Below are positions 1 through 8,291 of a stretch of 64,000 nucleotides of DNA, piece after piece. Where the stretch lies: contig NZ_CP108427.1 in NCBI RefSeq assembly GCF_035982055.1, positions 3,968,001 through 4,032,000 on the forward strand, written 5' to 3'. Made by a program: the position numbers and the translations under genes. How positions within the stretch are numbered: position 1 is the first letter of the stretch; each line of letters begins with the position of its first letter. The notes under the pieces were generated by a model. That model made no database searches. It was not told where the DNA came from and saw nothing but the letters and a program-made list of their open reading frames with translations. This DNA is from Streptomyces sp. NBC_01288. GTDB lineage: Bacteria; Actinomycetota; Actinomycetes; Streptomycetales; Streptomycetaceae.

Positions 1-1
1 G

Positions 2-640
2 ATCGGGGCTCTGTGTTCGAGCTACGTCAACTCCGGCAACCTCGGGATTCCGATCTCGGTGTACGTCCTCGGCAATGCGTCGCTGGTGGCGCCGGTGATG
101 TTGTTCCAGCTCGTGGTGGTGAGCCCGCTCGCGTTGACGGTCCTCGATCTGTCGGGGGCGGGTGAGAAGGGGCCGTTGTGGCTACGGCTGCTCACGCCGC
201 TGCGGAATCCGGTTGCGGTGGGGTCGCTTGCGGGGGTTGCGGTTGCGGCGAGCCGGGTTCATGTGCCGGACCCGGTGATGGAACCTCTCACGCTGATCGG
301 GAACATGGCTGTGCCGGCGGTTCTGATCGGGTTCGGGATTTCGTTGCGGGGCAGCAAGATGCCGGGGCGGGGAGCGGATCGTCAACCGGTGTTGTTGTCG
401 GTCGGGTTGAAGGTCGTGGGGCAGCCGGTGATTGCGTGGGCGTTGGCGGTGGGGGTGTTCGGCATTCACGGGGCTGCGTTGCTCGACGTGGTGGTGACCT
501 CGGCGCTGCCTGCCGCGCAGAACCTGTACACGTACGCGAGCCGGTATCGGGTGGGTGAGGGGTTGGCTCGGGACTCGATCCTGCTGTCGACGGTGTTGTC
601 GGTGCCGGTGTTGGTGGGGATTGCCGCGCTGCTCGGGTAG
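2..640 (+). CDS. AEC-family transporter, C-terminal part (5' truncated by window edge)
   Basis: The open frame enters from the window edge and stops with TAG at 638-640, giving the last 212 residues or so of a membrane protein. It opens with a serine-and-glycine-rich stretch reading SSYVNSGNLGIPISVYVLG, typical of the second half of auxin-efflux-carrier (AEC) family proteins, where an NxGN-like loop is conserved. At least five hydrophobic segments follow, ending at a C-terminal helix rich in V and L. Members export or import small organic acids through the cytoplasmic membrane; the substrate cannot be read here. The gene points at deoA (convergent), with a tandem repeat between them. The N-terminal half lies outside the window. 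Confidence 0.75.
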   Translation: MGALCSSYVNSGNLGIPISVYVLGNASLVAPVMLFQLVVVSPLALTVLDLSGAGEKGPLWLRLLTPLRNPVAVGSLAGVAVAASRVHVPDPVMEPLTLIGNMAVPAVLIGFGISLRGSKMPGRGADRQPVLLSVGLKVVGQPVIAWALAVGVFGIHGAALLDVVVTSALPAAQNLYTYASRYRVGEGLARDSILLSTVLSVPVLVGIAALLG

Positions 641-670
641 GTGCGGTTGTTGTTTGTCCGCGGGTGCGCT

Positions 671-700
671 GTGGCTGGTCGCGCAGTTCCCCGCGCCCCT
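671..700. repeat. Streptomyces-type dispersed intergenic repeat, copy 1
   Basis: The stretch GTGGCTGGTCGCGCAGTTCC followed by CCGCGCCCCT ends just after the AEC gene. From memory this string recurs between genes in many Streptomyces chromosomes. A diverged copy in the opposite orientation lies at 47424-47480 in this window. It runs directly into the 51-bp tandem repeat that follows. Its function is unknown. Confidence 0.6.
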
Positions 701-895
701 AAAAGAACCAGGTGACCGGAGTCCCAAAGACCAGCCCGCCCCCGCGCCCCAGAAACCGGAAGGGACCGGGATCCGAAAGCTCAGCCCCTTCCGCGCGCCC
801 CTGAAAAGCCGTAAGGGGACTGGGACTTGCAAGCCCCGACCCCCTTCCCCCCAGGCAGAGCGAAAGGGGCCGGAACCCTCGAAGTCCCAGCCCCT
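692..895. repeat. Degenerate 51-bp tandem repeat, about four units
   Basis: Units begin at 692, 743, 794 and about 845. The first three each start with CGCGCCCC exactly 51 bp apart, followed by an A-rich stretch (AAAAGAACC, AGAAACCGG, TGAAAAGCC), a GGGAC/CCGG block and an AGCCC-type end. The fourth is the most diverged. The array fills most of the gap between two convergent genes (stops at 640 and 923). It has no credible reading frame and may act in transcript ending or simply be expanding repeat DNA. Confidence 0.7.
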
Positions 896-922
896 CCACC
901 GTGACGAACCGCCAATCACCGA

Positions 923-2215
923 TCAGGCGATGCGCTCCAGCACCACCGGCGAAGCCGTGAACGTAGCCCCCGCCGCGCCGATGTCGTAGGAACCCTTCAC
1001 CGCCTCCAGGGCGTATTCGAAGCGCTCGGGCGTGTCCGTGTGCAGGGTCAGCAGGGGCTGACCCGCTGTCACCACGTCTCCCGGCTTGGCGTGCATCTCC
1101 ACTCCCGCGCCCGCCTGCACCGGGTCCTCCTTGCGGGCGCGGCCCGCGCCGAGGCGCCACGCGGCGATGCCGATGTCGTAGGCGTCGAGGCGGGTCAGGA
1201 CTCCCGACGTCGAAGCCGTCACCACATGCTGCTCACGCGCCACCGGCAGCTCCGCGTCCGGGTCGCCGCCCTGTGCCGCGATCATCCGGCGCCAGACGTC
1301 CATCGCGGAACCGTCGGCCAGGGCCTTAGCCGGGTCGGCGTCCTTCACTCCGGCCGCGTCGAGCATCTCCCGGGCCAGCGCGATGGTCAGCTCGACCACG
1401 TCCGAGGGACCGCCGCCCGCCAACACCTCGACGGATTCCCGTACTTCGAGGGCGTTGCCGGCCGTCAGACCCAGCGGGGTCGACATGTCCGTCAGGAGCG
1501 CTACCGTCCGAACGCCGTGGTCCGTGCCCAACCCCACCATCGTGGACGCCAGTTCACGCGCGTCCTCGATCGTCTTCATGAACGCGCCCGTGCCGACCTT
1601 CACGTCCAGGACCAGGGAGCCCGTGCCCTCGGCGATCTTCTTCGACATGATCGAGGAGGCGATGAGGGGGATCGCCTCCACCGTGCCCGTCACGTCCCGG
1701 AGTGCGTACAGCTTCTTGTCCGCCGGGGCCAGGCCGTCGCCCGCCGCGCAGATCACCGCGCCCGTGGTCTCCAGGACCGACAGCATCTCCTCGTTGGAGA
1801 GCAGGGCGCGCCAGCCGGGGATCGACTCCAGCTTGTCGAGGGTACCGCCGGTGTGGCCGAGGCCTCGGCCGGAGAGCTGGGGGACGGCCGCGCCGCAGGC
1901 CGCGACCAGCGGGGCCAGGGGGAGCGTGATCTTGTCGCCGACGCCGCCCGTCGAGTGCTTGTCTGCCGTCGGGCGGGAGAGGGACGAGAAGTCCATGCGC
2001 TCGCCGGAGGCGATCATCGCGGCGGTCCAGGTGGCGATCTCGCGGCGGTTCATGCCGTTGAGGAGGATCGCCATGTTGAGGGCGGCCATCTGGTAGTCGG
2101 CCACATCTCCGCGGGTGTACGCGTCGATGACCCAGTCGATCTGCTCGTCGCTCAGTTCACCGCGGTCCCGCTTGGTGCGGATGACGGAGATGGCGTCCAT
2201 CGAGACTTGCGCCAT
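923..2215 (-). CDS. deoA: Thymidine phosphorylase
   Basis: The 430-residue product matches the normal length of pyrimidine-nucleoside phosphorylases, cytosolic enzymes that split thymidine (and often uridine or deoxyuridine) with phosphate to the free base and (deoxy)ribose-1-phosphate. The phosphate-binding loop KHSTGGVGDK is at about residues 85-94, followed by the LSGRGLGHTGGTLDK segment near 118-132, both family hallmarks. The N-terminal alpha domain and C-terminal alpha/beta domain (HAKPGDVVTAGQPL) are complete. The start chosen reads MAQVSMDAIS and has a GAAGGAAAG ribosome-binding site; an internal ATG five codons on is possible. It is the last gene of a leftward nucleoside-uptake set, separated from cdd by a hairpin. 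Confidence 0.95.
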   Translation of the reverse strand: MAQVSMDAISVIRTKRDRGELSDEQIDWVIDAYTRGDVADYQMAALNMAILLNGMNRREIATWTAAMIASGERMDFSSLSRPTADKHSTGGVGDKITLPLAPLVAACGAAVPQLSGRGLGHTGGTLDKLESIPGWRALLSNEEMLSVLETTGAVICAAGDGLAPADKKLYALRDVTGTVEAIPLIASSIMSKKIAEGTGSLVLDVKVGTGAFMKTIEDARELASTMVGLGTDHGVRTVALLTDMSTPLGLTAGNALEVRESVEVLAGGGPSDVVELTIALAREMLDAAGVKDADPAKALADGSAMDVWRRMIAAQGGDPDAELPVAREQHVVTASTSGVLTRLDAYDIGIAAWRLGAGRARKEDPVQAGAGVEMHAKPGDVVTAGQPLLTLHTDTPERFEYALEAVKGSYDIGAAGATFTASPVVLERIA

Positions 2216-2250
2216 GGCTTGGCTTTCCTTCCGAACGTTCAGAAAATGTG

Positions 2251-2289
2251 CGGCCCCGCCGAGGGGAATGGACCAACTCGGCGGGGCCG
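2251..2289 (-). terminator. Hairpin between cdd and deoA with T-rich tail on the minus strand
   Basis: A perfect 13-bp stem (arms 2251-2263 and 2277-2289, 13-nt loop) is followed on the minus strand by CACATTTTCT. It lies downstream of the cdd stop and upstream of the deoA ribosome-binding site, so it looks like an intrinsic terminator or attenuator within the gene set. deoA may need read-through or its own promoter. Confidence 0.65.
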
Positions 2290-2297
2290 TACGGGAG

Positions 2298-2708
2298 TTA
2301 CCTGGTGAGATGGTCCGGCCCGAAGGCCTGCGGGAGCATCTCCGAGAGCGGCAGGATGCCCGCCGGTGTCTCCACCAGCAGGCCGGGGCCGCCGAACTCG
2401 TACAGCAGCTGACGGCAGCGGCCGCACGGGACGAGGATGTCGCCCTTGCCGTCGACGCACGTGAAGTGCGTCAGCCGGCCGCCGCCGGTGCGCTGGAGGT
2501 TGGAGACCAGCCCGCACTCGGCGCACAGGCCGAGGCCGTACGACGCGTTCTCCACGTTGCAGCCGGAGACCGTGCGGCCGTCGTCGACCCGGGCGGCGAC
2601 CCCTACGGGATAGCCCGAGTACGGCGCGTACGCGTGGGACATCGCCTCCCGCGCCTCGGTGCGCAGTTCGTCCCAGTCGACGGCCAACTCGGCGGCGGGC
2701 GAGGTCAC
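2298..2708 (-). CDS. cdd: Cytidine deaminase
   Basis: A 136-residue homotetramer-type cytidine deaminase, which hydrolyses cytidine or deoxycytidine to uridine or deoxyuridine in the cytosol. The zinc site is intact: CNVENASYGLGLCAE holds the NVEN substrate loop, the first zinc ligand and the catalytic glutamate, and PCGRCRQLL near residues 95-103 supplies the two remaining cysteines. The gene overlaps the upstream permease gene by four bases, so the two are translationally coupled. Together with deoA it converts nucleosides imported by the adjacent ABC transporter into uracil/thymine and sugar phosphate. Confidence 0.95.
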   Translation of the reverse strand: MTSPAAELAVDWDELRTEAREAMSHAYAPYSGYPVGVAARVDDGRTVSGCNVENASYGLGLCAECGLVSNLQRTGGGRLTHFTCVDGKGDILVPCGRCRQLLYEFGGPGLLVETPAGILPLSEMLPQAFGPDHLTR

Positions 2709-3967
2709 TTGCCCTGCCCCTTCCGGTACGGCAGGCCGTCCGCCTTCGGCATCCGCAGGTGCTGCGCGGAGAGCGAGAGCACCAGCAGGGTGACGATGTA
2801 GGGGCTGGCGCCGACCAGTTGGGTCGGGACGTCGTCGGTGGTGGCGTACCAGACGAACATCAGGGCCGCGATGACAGCCGTGACGACGGCGGGGACGTAG
2901 CGCTTCTTCCAGACCATGTACGCGCAGCCGGCGACCAGCAGGAAGCCGATCAGCAGGATCAGGGCGTGGACGTTGGTGGAGCCGCCGCGCAGGTTGAGGC
3001 TGTCGGTGTAGCCGAACAGGCCCGCGCCGAGGGCGAGTCCGCCCGGCATCCAGTTGCCGAAGATCATCGAGGCGAGGCCGATGTAGCCGCGGCCGCCGGT
3101 CTGGCCGTCGAGGTAGACGTTGGACGCGACGATCGACAGGAAGGCGCCGCCGAGGCCGGCGAAGCCACCGGAGATGATCACGGCGATGTACTTGTACTTG
3201 TAGACGTTGACGCCGAGGGACTCGGCGGCCACCGGGTTCTCACCGCAGGAGCGCAGGCGCAGGCCGAAGGCCGTGCGCCACAGGACCCACCAGGTGGCCG
3301 GGACCAGAGCCACCGCGATGACGGTGAGCGGGGAGAGGTCGGTGATCAGACCGCCGATGAGGCCCGCGATGTCCGAGAGCAGGAACCAGTGCTTCTCGTT
3401 GAGCTTGTCCAGCCAGGTGGAGAGGCCGGGGATGTCGAAGGTGCCGAGGGAGTCGATCGGCGGGGACTGCTTGGCGGAGCCCTGCTCGGTGTTGGCGAAG
3501 GTGAACTTCGAGAGGTAGCGGGTGGTGCCCAGCGCCAGGATGTTGATGGCGACACCGGAGACGATGTGGTTGACGTTGAACGTCACTGTGGCGATGGCGT
3601 GCAGCAGCGCGCCGAGGCAGCCGCCGATGATGCCGAAGACGATGCCGACCCACGGGCCCCACTGGTAGCCCGCCCAGGCGCCGAACCAGGTGCCGAGGAT
3701 CATCATGCCTTCGAGGCCGATGTTGACGACGCCCGCGCGCTCGGCCCACAGGCCGCCGAGACCGGCGAGGCCGATCGGCACCGCCGCGCGCAGGGCCGTG
3801 GACATCTGGCCGGTGGAGGTGATGCCGTCCGCGCCGGTGATCACGCGGACCAGCGAGGTGAGGATCAGGGCGCCCGCGATGATCAGCAGGAGCACGGGGA
3901 GCGAGAAACGGCGGCCGCCCTTGCCGGGCTGCTGCGCCTGCGGCTTGGCGATGGTCGCGGTACTCAT
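2705..3967 (-). CDS. ABC transporter permease, nucleoside-type (NupQ/YufQ-like)
   Basis: A 420-residue polytopic membrane protein of the branched-chain amino acid/ribose/nucleoside permease superfamily. A cytoplasmic lysine-rich N-tail is followed by about ten hydrophobic segments, with the conserved blocks GLAGLGGLWAERAGVVNIGLE (residues about 67-87) and a cytoplasmic EAA-like loop around ENPVAAESLGV. It should form the channel together with the next permease, powered by the upstream ATPase and fed by the BMP lipoproteins. Its start overlaps the upstream permease stop by four bases and its end overlaps cdd by four bases. The neighbouring cdd and deoA genes make nucleosides the likely substrate. 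Confidence 0.88.
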   Translation of the reverse strand: MSTATIAKPQAQQPGKGGRRFSLPVLLLIIAGALILTSLVRVITGADGITSTGQMSTALRAAVPIGLAGLGGLWAERAGVVNIGLEGMMILGTWFGAWAGYQWGPWVGIVFGIIGGCLGALLHAIATVTFNVNHIVSGVAINILALGTTRYLSKFTFANTEQGSAKQSPPIDSLGTFDIPGLSTWLDKLNEKHWFLLSDIAGLIGGLITDLSPLTVIAVALVPATWWVLWRTAFGLRLRSCGENPVAAESLGVNVYKYKYIAVIISGGFAGLGGAFLSIVASNVYLDGQTGGRGYIGLASMIFGNWMPGGLALGAGLFGYTDSLNLRGGSTNVHALILLIGFLLVAGCAYMVWKKRYVPAVVTAVIAALMFVWYATTDDVPTQLVGASPYIVTLLVLSLSAQHLRMPKADGLPYRKGQGK

Positions 3968-5091
3968 CGGGCCGCCACCTCCTTCTTCTCGGAGTTGTTG
4001 CGGGCGGCCGCGGCGAGTTCCTCGCCGACGCGCTTCTGCTGGCGGCGCAGGCCCCAGGTGCGGACGACCTCGTACGAGATGACGACCGCGAAGACGATCA
4101 GGCCCTGCATGATCGTGGCGATCTCCTTCTGGTACGCGACCGGGGTCGCGTAGTCCAGGGCGGGGGACGCCTTGTCGAGGAAGGCCCAGAGGAGGGCGGC
4201 CAGCGCGATGCCGCCGGGGTTGTTGCGGCCCAGCAGGGCGATGCCGATGGCGGTGAAGCCGAGGCCCTCGGGGAAGGTGAGGCTGTAGGTGTGGCTGTCG
4301 CCGAGGAGCAGCGGCAGTCCGGCGAGGCCGGCGACACCGCCGGAGATCAGCATCGCGGTGAGCGTCATGCGCTTGGCGTCGACGCCGGAGGCCGCGGCGG
4401 CGGACTCGGACTCGCCGGTGGCGCGCAGGTCGAAGCCGAAGCGGGTGCGGTTGAGGACGAGCCAGTACAGGACGCCCATGATCACGGCGAGGAAGACCAG
4501 GCCGTAGATCTCGCCGACGTCCGAGCCCAGGTCGATGCCCGGGATCCAGCCGGACTTCTTCATGATGCCGGTCGTCATGTTGTTGCCGACCTGCACGCCC
4601 CAGGTGTTGGTCTGCGTGAGGTAGAGGATCAGGCTGGTCGCGATCGCGTTCAGCATGATCGTGGCGACGACCTCGCTGACCCCGCGGGTGACCTTGAGGA
4701 CACCCGCGATGCCGGCCCAGAAGGCGCCGGTGAGGACGGCGACCAGGAGCAGCAGCGGCACCTGGAGCACGGCCGGCAGGGCTACGTGCGCGCCGACGAC
4801 CGCGGTCATCACGGCGCCGAGGCGGTACTGGCCGTCGACGCCGATGTTGAACAGGTTCATCCGGAAGCCGAGGGCGACCGCCAGGGCGGCGATGTAGTAC
4901 ATCGACGCCTGGTTGATGATCAGCACCTGGACGTCGGAGTACCCGATCTGCTGGAGCATCAGGTTGTACGGCTCGATCGGGTTCTTGCCCGAGGCGAGCA
5001 GCACGACCGAGGTCAGCAGGATCGCGGCGACCAGCGCCATGACCGGGCCGGCCACGGCGAGGAGCACGCGCTCCTTGTCGAACTTCTTCAT
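3964..5091 (-). CDS. ABC transporter permease, nucleoside-type (NupP/YufP-like)
   Basis: A 375-residue permease partner of the preceding gene and of the same superfamily. It has a short basic N-terminus, a first membrane segment at about residues 10-30, and the conserved block ALGFRMNLFNIGVDGQYRLG near residues 76-95 that parallels the VVNIGLEG motif of its partner. The C-terminal tail is charged and cytoplasmic (LRRQQKRVGEELAAAARNNS). It overlaps the ATPase gene by four bases upstream and the other permease by four bases downstream, so ATPase, two permeases and cdd form one coupled chain. Confidence 0.88.
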   Translation of the reverse strand: MKKFDKERVLLAVAGPVMALVAAILLTSVVLLASGKNPIEPYNLMLQQIGYSDVQVLIINQASMYYIAALAVALGFRMNLFNIGVDGQYRLGAVMTAVVGAHVALPAVLQVPLLLLVAVLTGAFWAGIAGVLKVTRGVSEVVATIMLNAIATSLILYLTQTNTWGVQVGNNMTTGIMKKSGWIPGIDLGSDVGEIYGLVFLAVIMGVLYWLVLNRTRFGFDLRATGESESAAAASGVDAKRMTLTAMLISGGVAGLAGLPLLLGDSHTYSLTFPEGLGFTAIGIALLGRNNPGGIALAALLWAFLDKASPALDYATPVAYQKEIATIMQGLIVFAVVISYEVVRTWGLRRQQKRVGEELAAAARNNSEKKEVAAR

Positions 5092-6743
5092 CGGGCCTCG
5101 TCCTCCGGGGCGGCGGTGTCGTCCGCGTTTTCTACGGTGCTGTCCGCGCCGTCCGCTGCTTCCTCGACGTGTTCGAGGTGACCGGTCGCGGCGCCGGTCA
5201 TGGCCGAGCCGAGCTCCTCCGGTGTGACGGTGGCCGGGTCGGCATCGGCGACCAGCCTGCCGTCGTAGATCACGCGCAGGGTGTCCGACAGGCCGATCAG
5301 TTCGTCCAGGTCGGCGGAGATGAGCAGCACGGCCAGGCCCTCGCGGCGGGCCTCGCGGATCTGGTCCCAGATCGCGGCCTGCGCGCCGACGTCCACCCCG
5401 CGGGTGGGGTGGGCGGCGATCAGGAACTTCGGCTTGTGGCTCATCTCGCGGCCGACGATCAGCTTCTGCTGGTTGCCGCCGGAGAGGGAGGCGGCGGTGA
5501 CGTCGATGCCGGGGGTGCGGACGTCGTACTCCTCGACGATCCGGCGGGTGTCGGCCTGCGCGCCCTTGATGTCGAGCCAGAGGCCCCGGCGACCGCGCGA
5601 GTTGGGCTTCTCGGTGACGTGGCCGAGGATGCGGTTCTCCCAGAGCGGGGCTTCCAGGAGGAGGCCGTGGCGGTGGCGGTCCTCGGGGATGTAACCGATG
5701 CCCTGTTCGCGGCGCTTGCGGGTGGCCCAGGGCGTGATGTCGTCGCCGAGGAAGCCGATGGTGCCGGAGTCGGCGTTCTTCAGGCCGATCAGCGCGTCGA
5801 TCAGTTCGGTCTGGCCGTTGCCCTCGACGCCGGCGATGCCCATGACCTCACCGGCGTGGATGGTGAAGGTGACGTCGTCCAGGACGCGCTTGGCGGTGCC
5901 GGTCGCGGGGGCGAGGTCGCCGAGCAGGCCGCCTGCGGTGGGCTCGGACTCGGCGCCGAGGGAGGCGCCGCCGGCGGCGTAGACGGTGAGGCCCTTGACC
6001 TCGATGACGGGGGTGTCCGTGACCGTGGACTCCGCCGTCTCGGGGGTGGGAAGTTCGCTGCCGACCATCATCTCGGCGAGCTGGCGGGGGGTCGTCGCGG
6101 AGGGGACGGCCGTGCCGACGGTGGTGCCGCGCCGGATGACGGTGATCTCGTCGGCGACGGAGAGGACCTCGCCGAGCTTGTGCGAGATGAAGATGACCGC
6201 GAGGCCCTCGGACTTCAGCTCGCGCAGGTTGCTGAAGAGGGCGTCGACCTCCTGCGGCACCAGGACGGCGGTGGGCTCGTCCAGGATCAGGGTGCGGGCA
6301 CCGCGGTAGAGGACCTTGAGGATCTCCACGCGCTGGCGCTCGGCGACACCGAGGCTCTCGACGAGGACGTCCGGGCGGACGTTCAGGCCGTAGCGGTCGG
6401 AGATCTCCTTGATCTTCTTGCGGGCGCCGCCGCCGATGCCGTGCAGCTTCTCGCTGCCCAGGACGACGTTCTCCAGGACGGTGAGGTTGTCGGCGAGCAT
6501 GAAGTGCTGGTGGACCATGCCGATGCCGCGGGCGATGGCGTCGGCGGGGGACGAGAAGGTGACGAGCTCGCCGTCGACGGCGATGGTGCCCTCGTCCGGC
6601 TTCTGCATGCCGTAGAGGATCTTCATCAGGGTCGACTTGCCGGCGCCGTTCTCGCCGACGAGGGCGTGCACGGTGCCTTTTCGGACACTGAAGCGGATGT
6701 CGCTGTTGGCGACGACACCCGGGAACCGCTTGGTGATCCCCAC
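5088..6743 (-). CDS. ABC transporter ATP-binding protein with two nucleotide-binding domains (nucleoside uptake)
   Basis: A double-domain ATPase of the RbsA/YufO type. Residues about 30-38 are the Walker A motif GENGAGKST, with Walker B at LILDEPTAVL. The second half has the degenerate P-loop typical of these importers (GVEGNGQTEL) and a signature SLSGGNQQKL, then RGVDVGAQ. The coordinates use the first conventional start (GTG), but it begins right at the conserved ITKRFPG block and has no ribosome-binding site. The frame stays open upstream, where GAGGAG sits 8 nt before an ATC codon at 6800-6798 that begins a plausible 19-residue N-terminus (DASSNPPLG...VEL). The true start may therefore be ATC. 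The C-terminal 40 residues are acidic and probably disordered. Confidence 0.9.
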   Translation of the reverse strand: MGITKRFPGVVANSDIRFSVRKGTVHALVGENGAGKSTLMKILYGMQKPDEGTIAVDGELVTFSSPADAIARGIGMVHQHFMLADNLTVLENVVLGSEKLHGIGGGARKKIKEISDRYGLNVRPDVLVESLGVAERQRVEILKVLYRGARTLILDEPTAVLVPQEVDALFSNLRELKSEGLAVIFISHKLGEVLSVADEITVIRRGTTVGTAVPSATTPRQLAEMMVGSELPTPETAESTVTDTPVIEVKGLTVYAAGGASLGAESEPTAGGLLGDLAPATGTAKRVLDDVTFTIHAGEVMGIAGVEGNGQTELIDALIGLKNADSGTIGFLGDDITPWATRKRREQGIGYIPEDRHRHGLLLEAPLWENRILGHVTEKPNSRGRRGLWLDIKGAQADTRRIVEEYDVRTPGIDVTAASLSGGNQQKLIVGREMSHKPKFLIAAHPTRGVDVGAQAAIWDQIREARREGLAVLLISADLDELIGLSDTLRVIYDGRLVADADPATVTPEELGSAMTGAATGHLEHVEEAADGADSTVENADDTAAPEDEAR

Positions 6744-6932
6744 CAGCTCGACCGCGATCGTCGACTGATCGCCGAGTGGAGGGTTGCTGGACGCGTCGAT
6801 GGCGAACTCTCCTCGTGGAAAGGGGCCTCTCTACGCGCGTAGCGCCCCTGCTTTAAATAGTGCCCGGACCTGATCGTCTTCTGTCTGGCATCCGATCCGT
6901 TCCGAGCATTCTGCCGCGCGAACGGGGCGCGT

Positions 6933-6993
6933 CCCTGCCGTCGATCTCCCGTCGTCCGCCCGGAGGGCGGCAGGCGGGAGATCGACGGCAGGG
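6933..6993. repeat. Large hairpin element A between BMP gene 1 and the ABC operon
   Basis: Perfect 19-bp outer arms (6933-6951 and 6975-6993) enclose a core containing GTCCGCCCGGAGGGCGGCAG with its own inner 6-bp stem. It lies downstream of the first BMP gene and upstream of the ATPase gene. The core (CTCCCGTCGTCCGCCCG, AGGGCGG, CAGGCGGGAG) recurs in element B at 8292-8508, so it looks like a dispersed palindromic unit. A stem this strong could protect the 3' end of the binding-protein mRNA and weaken read-through into the transporter genes. Confidence 0.75.
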
Positions 6994-7094
6994 GCGCGTG
7001 GAGAGACATCCTCCCCACACCCCGTTCCGTGGCCGTAACGCTGTCATTACAGCGCTCTTTTGGCCATGGTCGTGACTGGCCTAGAACCGACCGT

Positions 7095-8153
7095 TCAGGA
7101 GGTCTTGACCTTGATGGAGCCGTCCTTGATGCCCGCCTCGGCCTTCGCGAGGGCGGCCTGGAGGGTGGCGTTGTTCTTGAAGGTCGGGTTCGAGTCGGCC
7201 AGGCCGACCGCGCCGTTGCTCAGGGAGCCGCGGATCTCGCCGCTCAGGGGCTTCTTGTCTTTGATGACGGACTTGGAGAGGTCGTAGACCGCGCCCGCGA
7301 CGTTCTTCAGGGCCGAGGTGAGGATGTACGGCTTGTACTTGGCCAGCGCCGCCTGGTTGTACTGGTCGGAGTCGACACCGATCGCCCAGACCTTGTGCGC
7401 GGCGGCGGACTTGATGACGCCCTGGCCGGAGAGACCGGCGGCGGCGAAGACCACGTCCGCACCGGCCTCGATCTGACCGTCGGCGGCGGCCTCGCCCTTG
7501 TCGGGGCTGGAGAAGCCACCCTGCGCGGCGGTCTGGGTCAGGTACTGCGTCTTGACCGTGACACCCTTCTTGGTGTCCTTGACGCCCTGCTCGAAGCCCG
7601 CCGCGAACTTGTGGATCAGCGGGACGTCCACGCCGCCGACGAAGCCGACCGTGTTCGACTTCGTGGTCAGCGCGGCGGTGACGCCGGCCAGGTACGAGGA
7701 CTGCTCCTCGTGGAAGACCATGTCGGCGACGTTGGAGGCCTTGATCTGCTCGTCGTCGATGATGCCGAAGGTGATCTTCGGGAACTTCGCGGCGGCTTCC
7801 TTGACGGCGGGGGCGTAGGCGAAGCCGACACCGATCACCGGGTTGTAGCCGGACCTGGCGAGGGTCTCCAGGCGCTGCGTCTTGTCCGCGTCGGACTCGT
7901 TGTCCTGCGGCTCGACGTCACGGCCGCTGACGCCGAACTCCTTCTCGGCCTTCACCAGACCCGCGTAGGCGGCGTCGTTGAAGGACTGGTCACCCTTGCC
8001 GCCGACGTCGTAGGCAAGACCAATACCCTTGGACGTGCCGGAACTGCTGCTGCTGGAGCTGGACTCGCTGGACGAGCTACCGCAGGCGGAGACGGTTACT
8101 GCAAGAGCTGCGGTTGCAACGCCTGCAACCGCGATTCGGGACACCCGGCGCAT
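7095..8153 (-). CDS. BMP-family substrate-binding lipoprotein 1
   Basis: A 352-residue secreted lipoprotein of the Bmp/PnrA family, which captures purine or pyrimidine nucleosides at the outer face of the membrane for ABC importers. A basic start (MRRVSR) and hydrophobic stretch lead to the lipobox VSACGSSSS, with cysteine at about residue 25, followed by a serine-rich linker. The mature domain carries the family landmarks KGDQSFNDAAYAG, VIGVGFAYAPAV and GFVGGVDVPLIHKF. The ATG is chosen because AAGGAG lies 9 nt upstream; an open frame extends further but lacks such signals. It is about 70 percent alike by eye to the next gene, so the two are tandem paralogues feeding the downstream permeases. 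Confidence 0.93.
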   Translation of the reverse strand: MRRVSRIAVAGVATAALAVTVSACGSSSSESSSSSSSSGTSKGIGLAYDVGGKGDQSFNDAAYAGLVKAEKEFGVSGRDVEPQDNESDADKTQRLETLARSGYNPVIGVGFAYAPAVKEAAAKFPKITFGIIDDEQIKASNVADMVFHEEQSSYLAGVTAALTTKSNTVGFVGGVDVPLIHKFAAGFEQGVKDTKKGVTVKTQYLTQTAAQGGFSSPDKGEAAADGQIEAGADVVFAAAGLSGQGVIKSAAAHKVWAIGVDSDQYNQAALAKYKPYILTSALKNVAGAVYDLSKSVIKDKKPLSGEIRGSLSNGAVGLADSNPTFKNNATLQAALAKAEAGIKDGSIKVKTS

Positions 8154-8291
8154 GGAACGAGACTCCTTCGTGCAAGCGCCCAAACCAGGCGCTGGTTCCG
8201 CCGCAGCGTAACGCGCGTAGACCAGACGGAAAACCCCATCTGTCCGGTCCGTTATAGAGCTGTGGCCACAGATGGTGGCCAGCGTACGGAC

